NCBI GenBank assembly: GCA_036897485.1
Contig: JAYMTF010001570.1
Coordinates: forward strand, 1-22,498
DNA length: 22,498 nt
Reading direction: 5' to 3'
From: Pelargonium nanum
Lineage: Eukaryota > Streptophyta > Magnoliopsida > Geraniales > Geraniaceae
Positions 9,301 to 21,300 of this stretch are shown here, one piece after another (position 1 is the stretch's first letter; each line of letters begins with the position of its first letter). Below the pieces are notes generated by a model. It had not been told where the DNA came from. It saw only the letters and a program-made list of their open reading frames with translations, and did not search any database. The translations under genes were made by a program, and so were the position numbers.

Positions 9301-12300
9301 GCAAGATAACTCCAATGAAACTCATGATATAATCAAGCAGCCCTAAACATTGCCTCCAATCTCGTCTTTCACGAAAGGATCAAACACATGAGATAGACTG
9401 AAATTTTGGGAGAAGTTGGTCGAAGGAGTCATTACTACTGAGTTCGTCAACTCAAACAATCAACTAGCAAATGTCTTCATAAAATCACTCTGTGGTCCTC
9501 AAATTGAATACATATGTAACAAAAATATGTACGCTCCAGCTTGAGGGGGAGTGTTAGAATCCCTGTAACTTAGGAGATAGTATGTAACTTAGGAGATAAT
9601 TTTAATTTATACATCTTACTTCTAGGATTAGAACTCTATCCTATATACTATAAAATTGGGCATTGCCCTCTGTGAATATATAACATATATTCTCTGATTT
9701 CACAGTTTCATATTTTAGCGATTTTTCACAAAATCAAGTGTCAAATTCACAACACATTGACTCTAGGAGGAGATATTTATATATTTAAAATCCATGACAT
9801 ATGATATGTGATCTACTGACACAATGACACACGCCTTAATTAGAATAGTGTAATTTGTTCCATATATTAGGCCTTAATTTGAGCTTATGTCTAATTTAGT
9901 TTTGAGTTAACTCTTATTATTTCCTATATAAAGGATTTTCTATTCTACTATCAACTAGCAAATGAATTCAATACATCATTTCAAGAGGCAACATCAAAGT
10001 GAACATCATTGAATGATAACTGCTTGTTCACAGAAACACCAAACACTCATAAATTAGGAGATGGATTCAATGTACGGTAGCACTCCGTCAAGAATACAAT
10101 ATGACTGATTAAATGGTTCTCAGGATAAGAGAGAAGGATAGAAATAGGTACACAGGAAAAAAAAAAGTTAGGTACCAAAATAAAAAAGCACATGCTAGGA
10201 AAAGCTTGTTAGAGGATTTTGATGAGTCAGATTCCTTGTGAACTCAGATATTCATCACAAATGCGGATCATAAACACACTAACATTAAAAACAGATGTGA
10301 ATTGGGTCATCGTCGCAAGGAGGACGGAATCTATATATTACATCACTGAGATTCCTAAGAGAGTGTGGGGCAGCTTCCTGGTTAATTTGGAGATGGTGTT
10401 GTGGCCAATTGTTACAGTTAAGAGTAATGGCTTCTTTCTGATCCAGTGCAGAGTGCTATTTGAGAAGCGGATCAAGTTTAGATAGCTCTCAAGATTTCTT
10501 GCTCTATGACAAAAGAAGTGCACTCAATTAAGGTCACATGGTTGTTTCCTAATAGAGATGGGTTAAGCTCAATTCTGATGGGGCCTTGAAAGACCAACCT
10601 GGGATGGCCTCTTTCAGAGAGGTGTTTGGAAAGGGTGGTAGTGGTAGATGGATGGTGTATTACACTAAGCGTTGGGTCAGACTTCAGAGTAATATCACGG
10701 TGGCCGAGTTTCACGCCCTTAAGCATGGGTTAATGTTGTCTTTGGGGTGATGGAGGCAAATGGAGTGTCAGGTTGATTCATTGGTTGTGGTAACCCAAGT
10801 TAAAAACATGGATTCTGATAGGAATCTAGACAGAGAGGTGGTGGGTGATATTCTAGCATTGCTTTGTCAGACTACTTTAGGCCATGTGTATCGAGAAGGT
10901 AATCAAGTGGCTGATGTAATTGCGAATCCGGGTGGTAGGCCCAGGTTACCTTGGAAGTTTTCATGTTGGTCCTAGTGGAGGTGACCAATGTTGTATGGAA
11001 AGATTTTTAAGGCTTGACTAATGATCGGGCCATATCCCTTGTTTTGTGAGTAGTTGCTGTGTTTCTTTCCTTTCATACCTCCCCAAAAAGCATGAGAAGT
11101 AATGGGAAAGAGAAAAGAGTGAGTTTTCTAAAAAGTGGTTAAATGTTATTTCATCTTCCTATTTGAATTTAGGGTCTCTTGGTTTTATCAGGCTGCTAGC
11201 ATTTCATATTTAGCATACAAATTAAGTTGAGCTTGAAAATCAAAGTGGGATTTCTGTTATCTGACATTGCTATTAACATCATGTTTTCTTGATTGAACTA
11301 GACAGTTTATTTGACATTTCAAGTAAACAGTGAACAGTATAATGCAGAAGGATCCAGAGTGAAGTGGTACCTCCGAATCTCTTGATCCTAGTAAACTTCT
11401 GTCATTGATGTTAGCTGATCCAATTAAACATATACAGTCATCAATTATCATGACTTTACTGTGCACATACACCTACAAAACAAGAGATAAAATCAATTTT
11501 GTGCAAGCTAAACCTCTTGATGCTCAACTACACATTCATTCATATAAACAGGATTTGCAGATTTGAGGATGAGAGTTATCAGTGAATGCATGTATATGTA
11601 TGTAGCTAGGCATAAATATGACAGGAAATACCTGACTAGAGGCCACAGGTCCACCATTGAACAGTTTACCGTATGCTCTAAGACCATAGAAAGAAATGTA
11701 ATCATGTGTTTTGGGACCAAGAAGATCATAAAGATTATGCAATATGGAATGCTGTCCTCTGCTAATGGTACGATACTGCCAATGCATAATAGCTCTTACA
11801 GAAGCCGCACCACCATCATCAAGACCACCCTGTTAAAATTAAAAAAATCATGTAAAGATACAGTATCTAAACTCCAAATATGAAAAGAAATTAACTGAGA
11901 TTTAGAACCTGAAAACCTGGCAGCAGAGGTATGACAATAATAACTCTGAAACTCTTCTTATCATTATATGCTCGCATAATTCGCCGGTACAATGCTTCTA
12001 GCACACGATTTCGTATAATTTCATCCCCTGAAAGACCTGATATAAAAAATTGATTCTGGATACAAGTTTCCCATGAATCAGCCATAAGTTAGCTTAGTAA
12101 ATCACAAATGAGAACTTTTTTTCAAGACTCTTGTCTTGCACAAAACTTACAATTCCGGTAAGAAAAAACAAAACTGAAAATATACAAGGAGTCTGAATTA
12201 AAATTATTTGTAGAAATGTCAGTAATAAATCATTGTGATACCATTATAGAATAATACCCATACCTTTCCACCCACTTGATGCAAAAGTATACAGGGCAAT

Positions 12301-15300
12301 TCTGCTTCTATAATATGTTATGTATCTCTTCAATATAAAACTATTTGTTATTTTAGGCTTTTTATTAGGGTTTCCTATTTATCCTTTTAGGGTTTATTAG
12401 GCTTTCCTATTTTTATGGTTTATATTCTCTATAAAATTATATTCAGGTATAATTTGGAATCTATACATACTATAAATATTGTATAAAAAATAAGTTTATA
12501 ATGCATATTAGAGTAATGTTGCCACAATTTTTTTATTAATTACAAATTAACTCATTTTCAAATGAAACAAAAAATTTCTTAATTACAAATCAACACATTT
12601 TCCAATTTTAAATCGGCTAAGTTATGAAAAGCCATAAATAAGAAACTAAGTAGTTCTAATATAACAAGTTAAGTTACAATCGCAATTAAAGTAATTGTGT
12701 AAACCCTAATTGATAGCTATAAATATAGGCTTTATCTTTGATATGTTGTAAGATGTATGAAGAGAATGCACTCACACGTATGTCGTGGTTTAAAGAAGAT
12801 CGGATGATGCTATTAGAGTTTATGTCAAAAGTGTGAGTTATCATATATAAATCAAGAGAACGAAAATAAATTAATTTGTATTTCTATATTTTTTGTATAT
12901 ATGTTATTTTTATATGTATGAATTTACAGTATAATTATACTTTATTACTCTGTACAATAGTATGATTCTATTTTTTTTAATTCCTTTTAATCTGACAAAT
13001 AATCATTCACTTTGAAAAAAAAATACAAAGAATCAGTAATATATAAATTGTATATTGCGCAATATTTTTAATTGTATAAACAAATATATTATGTGTAATC
13101 ACATTATATAAAAGGTTAATAATTCAACTCTTATCACATAAACTGTTCATATTGTACTTCAACAATATTAGTGATCTTAACCGTGTGTAATAATTTGTTT
13201 TTCATATTTAGTGCAACGCATTATTGAGTGCCCCTCTCCTCTCTCTTTCCCTATTGTTTCTCATGTTATTGATTTCTACCCTTTCTCTCCTTTTCTTCAT
13301 TTCTCTCTCAATTCCTTCTTGAATTCTCCTACATCAATGACTCCCTCACAGTTTGTAAATATTATTCAAGGAAAATTATCCTAATTTCTACCAAATAAGC
13401 ATATGCAATAATCAGGCTTTAGCCAAATTGCCAATGAATGATGTCAAAATTTAATATGGATGCATGATTTTTTTTATCAAAACTGTAAATGATGTACACA
13501 TCAAAGCTATAGGGAAGTATTACACAGGACTTAAAATGCATACAATAAAGTGAATTCTAAAATAGATGTGAATAGGTACCAAAGAGAGAATTCAGCAGAG
13601 ATGTATGACAATTTTTTCTTTTTATTGAAGTGCTGCAAAACTGATACAACCTGGAGATGAGGGTTACCTAATCTAGAACTCTATGAGGTCTACTTACCCT
13701 GATTGCATAAAAAAGGGTGGCTTAGTGCACGAGGCTGCCACCATTATGTGGTATGGGGAGGGACATTTCTAGACACAACACACCCCAACTTAGCAGAGAG
13801 GCTATTTCCCTAACTAAGACCTGTGACTTCAACTTACTGTTGCGCCAAGTCTCACCCTCACTTACCCCAATTGCATAAGATTCCTAAGCCCTTACCCATA
13901 TATGCTTGTCTAATATAACTAGAAAAACAATTAAAATTTAAGGCGCTTGTTTCTCTTGAGGTATAAGGTTCGAGCCTCGGTTGTTACGCTTGCTTATCAA
14001 AAAAATAAAAAATAAAAAAAATAAAAAAAGTAGATTCTAGAAAAGGTAAGACTTACGGGTTCCTGGCCTGATGCTACTGAAAAGAAAAAATCTCCAAAAT
14101 GATCTTGTAAATAAAATAAAACAATTATTTTTTTTAATTTTTTACTTTTTCCTCTCCTTAATCCCAGATCAATACACATTAAAAATACATACAGTGGGGA
14201 AAAGGATGGGCATCCATCCTGATCCGAATATTGTATCCTTCTGAATTTGATGGATGGAAGTTAATTATTTATAAAGATATTCTCATTAAGTGGAGCAATA
14301 TGTCCATATATGAATCAGTTCTTTCATTCTTCCTTCCTACCTACCAAAGAAAATCATGTTTGTGCTCTTCTTAACATCCTTAGAGATCAATTTACCATTC
14401 AACTATAAGCTAAGTTCTCAAGTAGTTATGTTCCTAAGAAAATATGGTTCACGACACTCTATTCTGTCAAGCATAGTTAAAATGTTGGATGCAAAATTAT
14501 GATGAACTCTATGTTGCTTCCCCCAAAGTATTCCAATGAACTGATGAATACATACTGCAATAAAAAAACTGGAAACCTCATTATATACCTCAATATAGAT
14601 GAAATGTTCCGCTTTCTCAATAAGAGAACAATATGCACAATGAATGCTCTCTTCAATCTGGCTTGTTCCAGCTGACCACTGACTGACACTCCTAATTACC
14701 TGAAAATGGAAGGTTTCAACAATGGAAGAGTATTGAGTCCAATGTCATAATCAAATACAATATTACTGAGCATAATATGAAAGGTAAATAGACCACCATG
14801 TTACAGTCACATAACTATGAAGTAGTCACAGATAAAGACACCAACCAGATTATGCCTATCCTTTTTATTTCAGTAATTATTCTCGACGACAATATATAAC
14901 TTCAACAACGAGCTATAAGAGCTTGACACTTGTAGTATGTAGCACCTTAATTTTCTTTTTCTTTTCTTCCTAATAGTGATACTAACATTAATATTCCCAC
15001 CAAGCGATGACTAATTTGATAAAAACTCCTTGCACTAACTACACATAAGCAAACCTAAAAGACAAGCATAGCTTAGCATTCACGCAAGTTGCAGAGCTTT
15101 GTGAAAATCAGCATAAAGCAAGCATATCTTGATTTTGAGGGGAAAAAATAAACTTTAGGATGAAAAAAACATATCTATAAACTTGACATAAAAAAATGCA
15201 AATGCTAGATACAGTTATTGTGTTTACAGATACACGAGGAACCAGGGGCATAACAGAGGTTTAGATAGTCATATTCTCACTCCATAAATACCAGCAAACT

Positions 15301-18300
15301 TCAAATGCCCACTACATTGCTTGAACCAACAATTGAGATAGAGGGTAAAGAAACCCATTGGAATTCAGAAATATCATTGATAACTGTACCATACATCAGC
15401 CATAAAACATGATTACTAATGGCAAAATTTGATATATAGGTCAGTGGTTCTAATCATCGTACTTGCAGTGGAAATTTCCAATTAAAAAACAATGGAGTCC
15501 TAATCGCCCTTTATTGGACTCGTAAACAACGTTGTGTGTAGAAAATAGCTCAAACAAGAAAGAAAAAAAAATAATAATCAACAGAACCTCAAAAGTCAAA
15601 CAAAGATTGATATTTAACACTTTAGAAATCAGAAAAATTGTGAGTCATCATTGATGTCTAGCCAAGAATAAAAATAATATAAGTCTGTATAAATCACAAC
15701 ACACCTGGCAATGGCATGAAGCACGAGGACCCACTTGTCCACTATCATCCACAGACCCAACTTGATCACACCGCTCTTGTGTTTCCCACCAATCTGAATC
15801 TGATGCTACAGGACCAGGATGCGCAACCGGATCTGAAGTGGTTTTCACATGAATATCTGAGGAGTTCCCGTCATCTACAAAGCCTTTCATTGGTGTGTCT
15901 AAATTTTCTTGTTCAGTTTTGGACTTTCGAAAAGAAAAAGAAACACTTTTAGCAGGAACAGAGTCCAACCCATTTGAATCTGGGCTCCCATTGGTCCCAT
16001 CCAAATTATCAGCCTCTTGAGGCAAAAGGAGTGGGATATCTTGCAAGGAGGACTTAGAGTTAAAGGAATCTTGTCTTGGAATGCCTTTACTACTGTCCTC
16101 AACGGTCTTAGTTTCTATCTCCATCTCCCTGGTTCTTCCCATGTAGTGCGGAATAACCATGTGGTGCTGAGGCATAAGTAATGGAATCGCCTCTTCATAT
16201 GGAGCTTTGTTTCTCTGAATAAAAACATTATTTAAAAATGATAAGATATCATAATCCTAATAGTATATTAATACCAGTTCTGCTATATAATCAACCTTTG
16301 CATAGTTCCAGCGCTGAACAAAATGCCGAGCTATGTCACGGCAAGGTGGTCCCCAAAGGGCACAATGGACATCATGCCAAGGCATACGGGGATATTTTTC
16401 ACGATCCACCTCATCCTTCATTGCATCTTCCCATGAATTTGGCTCAGATTCTCTGGAATAAATATACCAAAAATTCATTACATCGAATAAAACCAAAAAA
16501 GCCAAGTACTGGTTTTTGTTACTGATGTAGGACAGTCAGTAGAAACTAAAAGAAAGGAAGAGAGAGAGAGAGAGGAAATCGCAATTAAGTCTGAATTTTC
16601 AATATCATCAAATCAGATTCAAAACTAAACATTCATACTACTTATATAGAATACAACCAAATCATATCCAAAACAGTTTAGAATCTACTCCAAAGCAATA
16701 AAGAAACTGAATGCTAAATAATATAGGTTGTCCTCATCAGTTTCATTCATCAACACCCATAAGAGGTTCCAAAATTTCCTGATTCTGTACACAAACTACT
16801 CTCTCTATCCCAAAATTTACTAACAACTTGAGTTTGTTACAGAAAGTCAAGCACTATTAAAAATTATCCTTGCTATTTACATTAAGTGATCTGGGATGCA
16901 GGGAGTGATCATGATAGTTAAACTATTGTCGCTCCAGCTAAAAGTACATATAAACTATTATCAACATGCTCAACAGAAAATACATAGATATTGTACTAGA
17001 AGTTGTTTTCTGCTTCATTTCCAACTGTGCAACAAGTATCCGGGAACTGGAGAAGAAAACATTGGCATAGAGGATAAAAAAATGACAATAATAATGCAAA
17101 ATCACCTGGGGTTGTAATAATCCTTTCCAGGCCATATTTGAGGTGGGCAATCACCAACTTTATGTTCAAACGTGTCATAACGACCAAAGCATAAATCCAT
17201 TCCTCCAATAAAGCAAATCTGGTTATCAACAATTACAAGTTTTTCATGGTGGGACCTATATGTAACCAGAAATCAATATCAGAAGTTGAAAAGTTCATGA
17301 TAATGACAAAACCTAACTATAAACTTCAACAACTACGAGCACCCTTGGAGGTTTTCCCAGGTGATGCATACCATAGGTAAACACCACTAGAGAAGTGGTC
17401 CGGGTAACGCAGTACCCTCACATTCTCATGAATCTTAAGAAGCTTTTTCTTGCTGTACATACTATTGATTTTTAAGGCCAGAGCAACCTCTTTGTAAAGA
17501 AGAATATAAATCTGCATCATATTAAACATCATTGTTAATGCACATTCAAATGAATCCATAACAAATTCAAATAATATGAAGTACAAAATTAATACTGCCA
17601 ATAATATTCAATCACTTTGATGCATGGAAAACGGTTTTCATGATCAAATTAAGATCCTCCAGAACAAGCTTAGCCTTGTCATTAGTCAAGTGATATTTCA
17701 GTTATATGTCACTCCATCTCTTTGACAGTGGCATTCCACGACTAGGTGATGAACTGATGAGACAATTTCCATTTACCCTTGGTCAGTGTTACTCGGGTTG
17801 TTGCTGAACTATTTCCAGATCCCTGGGTTTTTAGGTAGGATGAATGACCTAAGTGACTGTTTAGTCCAGCTTCTATGAACAGTAAAACAAAACAAAAAAG
17901 GTGCACTTTGAAGGCTTTTGGGTTAGACTTTATAGATGAAAAGATTACAATTACAGTCTCCAAACTTTACATTCTATGGACTATCAAGGTAAACCATATC
18001 TGGTTTTTAGGTATACAGAAGATTCCAGGCCTCCCACCCAGATTTGTTAGGCCTCTCACTTGAGACTAGAATTGCATTACACAACTCTCAACAGCTAATA
18101 GCTGGAAATAAGAATAGATTAATCTCTTTTTCAACTGAATGAGTCACATCCATATTCATAGTGCATAGAACCTAGTAAATCTATTAAAAAAATACTACAG
18201 AGGTTGCCTAATACAGCCCATCAGGAAAAAAAGAAGACAAAATGAGTCTCAAAAAGTGCTCATGAAAGACTACTTAAGTAGCTTAATAGCTCCCACTCAG

Positions 18301-21300
18301 ATCTATGCCTTCATTCTTAAATTAATGAGTCTTTGTTCTATCTTTGTTCTACCTTTTTCCCAATTGAATATGATGGTATCAACCTGATGCCATTTAATCT
18401 ATTATCTAAAACATACATCCTCGAAAACTAATTTAAGAAATGATGATAAATGTTTGTCCATGGTATCATCATGACTCATGAACAGGGGCAGACCTAAGAA
18501 TTTCAAAATATGGGGTCGAAATATTTTCATAACAAAAAGTTTTGATAAAATGTGCCTGCAATAATGATTAAATATTTTATCTACTAATCAATGTGTAGGT
18601 CCACCCCTTCTCGTGAATCACAAGTAATGCATTCTTTATGTCTAAAAGTAGCATATCTATACATGTTTTGTCCAATCAATTACAAATGTTCAATTTGTTT
18701 TAAGATTCCAAAATTGTGGAAAGAAAAATCTTTTGTACAATTGAACATACTAGAATGATATAGGATAGCTAAAGTTCTGATCTCCCTTAAATAAAGAGCT
18801 GTGTGAGTTATTGTTATCATTACTTCAGTTAGAGAAAACCTGTAAATTATGAGTGCAATCAACTCTCAGGTTTTTACTCCCCTGTGTTTTAACCTTCCCC
18901 ATACTGAAATTGCAGTGGAGATTATAGTCTTTGTTTTGGGTCATGAATCATGATGTACCCAAGCTCTATGAAGTATGAATCATCCAATTAATAATCCATG
19001 TGCATACAAGTAAAGCCAATTCTCAATTTCTGAGATGAGAAGCCATTGCCAGTGAGCCGCCCCTAGGGTTTATTCTACAGTTTGTTGTTTCTCCCAAATT
19101 TCTATATAATGACTAAAACTCAAAAACCTCTACTTTTATAATAAGGATATTCACAGAGGATGAGATTCAATTTATGCCCAAACCTTCAGCCCAAAACAGT
19201 ATAGATAATGCACTAGGCCATGCTTGGTGGACCAATAAAGCATTGTATAGAACAAATTAATCATATTCTATGTCTGCTGTCACCGTTGAAGAAAAAAAAT
19301 AACATAACTTTTGTTTAGCGCTACCATCTGACGGCGTAACTTCAACCCAAACTTTGTTATATCCCACTATGTCAATACTTTAGAACCCATTTCGGTGGTT
19401 GGTTATGGTGATATAGTATATGAGTTATCCATCAAACATATCACATTCCTATGTTGTCCTATCTTACCCTATTCTATCCTATCCTCTAATTTATATCAGT
19501 GTACCAAAGATAGCCAAGGTAAGAGAAAAGAAAAAAACATACATGAGAGTGAGAGTGGACACAACCCAATATATCTACAAAATATTCACTTTAAGGCATA
19601 CTACAATAATCCTCAAAATTATAAAAATGATGCACAGCCTCTTTTTGACTCTTTCAAATGCAAGAGAAGTGTTCCAAACTGTATAATACTGAAATATTTA
19701 GAGTGACAATACCTGAACCCCTTGCTTGGCTTTAGCTTCCAACAAAGCATCAAGCCGAGAGGAAGCATGAGCACTAAAAGGACGCCGCATATATAGTTCT
19801 GGGCAAATCCACCAGCCACAAAGAAATATCTGCATGGAACTCTCAATCATCCAACAGATACTGCTAAGTGAAAACTCAAATAATAAACATGGACTAGAGA
19901 ATTCAATGTGCTGGAGCAGAGAGGAACAAACCTCTGATTTGGCATCCTCAATTGACAAAGCAATAGCATCAAAAGCTGCTCTACCATCTACAAACCATTG
20001 AGCCTGACTGCCATCTTCTGCCAAACCCCTTGGAGGAGCAAAAGAGCCAAAACGATGAGGGTGACACCAGCCCTCCGGAGGCCTAAGTCCAGCATCATTA
20101 ATTGCAGCAACCCAATCTTTAACTTTGGCACTATTCTTGGTTCTTAACCTTATACTCCGGGTTCCACAAGTCACCTTTAAATTCCCATTGCGCATTAGAG
20201 AGTCAATTTTCTCTATATTAGATCAGATCTTACATCACATATATAGAGGTAAAGACGTAAAGTAATATTGACCATCTCTACTTTGCAGAACTGGCTATTA
20301 AGTTAAAGTGCAAAGTGGTGTTGGATAGATCTTAGGTTCTACTATTACCCAAAAAAAACATGAAAGGAGAAACAGTGGAGAAAGAAAAAAGCATTTAGGA
20401 GAATATGAAAGATCATAAAGAAACGTCTGGCTTGAGCAATTGGTTTCCAAGAAGATTTATTGATTTTTATGCATAATTCTTCAACTTATATGGTCAGTTA
20501 GACTTTAGTATAGCGTGAAGTATGGTCCAGCACACATTCACATCCAACAACATTGAGGACTGATACCTAGACATCCATGAACCAGAAATATATTACTCCA
20601 TCAGTTCAAATTAACAGTCCACTATGCTTGAAGTACAGGTTCCACCACCAAAGTGTCCAGTTTCCTTCTTCACAAAAGGTTAAAGATGGTTTCCCAACAG
20701 TGTCCTTTAGATTTGTTAGTATAAAAATAGTTCATGTGGAAAGTCAAGCACCTATCCTTAATGTTTGCAAACACCAAAGATAACAGTTATTTTGAAAGAG
20801 AGGGAGTATCATCTTTTAAGTCCCAATATACAACAGCACAAGACAATTTAACAGGTACCTGATATGAATCAATAATAATAAACAAAAATAGACAGATCTG
20901 ATGCTGCAAGAAAGTGAGGTCCAACTGGATGTCTTCTCTATAAAAAGCAAAATGAAATGCGATGGAACTGTACAAACTAAAATTTAACTGTTCACATGCC
21001 ACCTACCTTAAAAGCGTGGCGTAAAGGATTTCGTTCCTTAATTTCTTTTGCTAATGATACTCGGCCCTCACCATTCCCATCAGATGCTGGTAGCACATCA
21101 AAAACAATTATATCCAACGGTTTTGTATCAAAAGGATCTCCGAGCAAAGCCAAAAACCCAGGTTTCAATACCGCCCACACCTGCACACAATCAAGTACAG
21201 GGAAACAAGATTGACAAAGATGAATCAAGTAAATCCATATCAAGCATAATCATAAAAGATAACATACTATACTAACACTAATGTTGTGCTTTGTTGTACA

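Larger units (their letters stand above)
8694..9704 (+). mobile_element. Compact Ty1/copia LTR retrotransposon, internally deleted
   Basis: Two 153-bp LTRs (8694-8846 and 9552-9704) start TGTTAGAAT and end TTTCACA; I count about 18 mismatches and two single-base indels between them, so the insertion is old. TGGTATCAGAGC directly after the 5' LTR is the initiator-Met tRNA primer site. GAGGGGGAG (9543-9551) directly before the 3' LTR is the polypurine tract. Only about 705 bp lies between the LTRs, holding the end of the reverse transcriptase / RNase H region; gag, protease and integrase are gone. Flanks read GTTTA and GTTTC, a possible 5-bp target duplication with one change. It is antisense to PLD zeta. 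Confidence 0.9.
6951..11370 (-). other. PLD zeta intron 12, 4.4 kb, filled with transposon remnants
   Basis: From left to right it holds a long-TIR MITE (7412-7604), an old copia-type LTR with PBS (7948-8158), a Stowaway-like MITE (8255-8505), a compact copia element with two LTRs (8694-9704), a second old LTR-like segment (about 9772-9983) and a LINE-type RNase H fragment (10559-10975). The rest (6951-7411, 9984-10558, 10976-11370) is AT-rich and unassigned. An ORF at 10219-10485 has no recognisable similarity and may be degraded sequence from the same LINE. Confidence 0.85.
12056..14588 (-). other. PLD zeta intron 9, 2.5 kb
   Basis: Very AT-rich in 12280-13200, with a TATAAATATAGGC stretch near 12718 that resembles an LTR promoter but has no partner. 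A pyrimidine-rich stretch lies at about 13229-13332. The right half holds an Au-like SINE (13711-13859) and a probable truncated SINE (13927-14036). No additional exon was needed: exons 9 and 10 join in phase 0 as relatives do. Confidence 0.75.

Noticed and set aside
10219..10485. Plus-strand open frame in intron 12
   Set aside because: Could be degraded LINE sequence upstream of the RNase H part, but no motif could be recognised, so it is not called.
12650..12790. Solo LTR suggested by CTATAAATATAGGC and nearby sequence
   Set aside because: No partner, PBS, PPT or target duplication could be found.
13967..13976. tRNA gene suggested by the box B GGTTCGAGCC
   Set aside because: No acceptor stem, box A or anticodon arm at the right spacing; the A-rich tail fits a SINE better.
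15716..15952. Plus-strand open frame opposite the PLD linker exon
   Set aside because: Antisense shadow; no independent similarity.
19395..19706. Plus-strand open frame of 103 codons in PLD intron 4
   Set aside because: Composition looks random, with no recognisable motif, and it runs antisense into exon 4.
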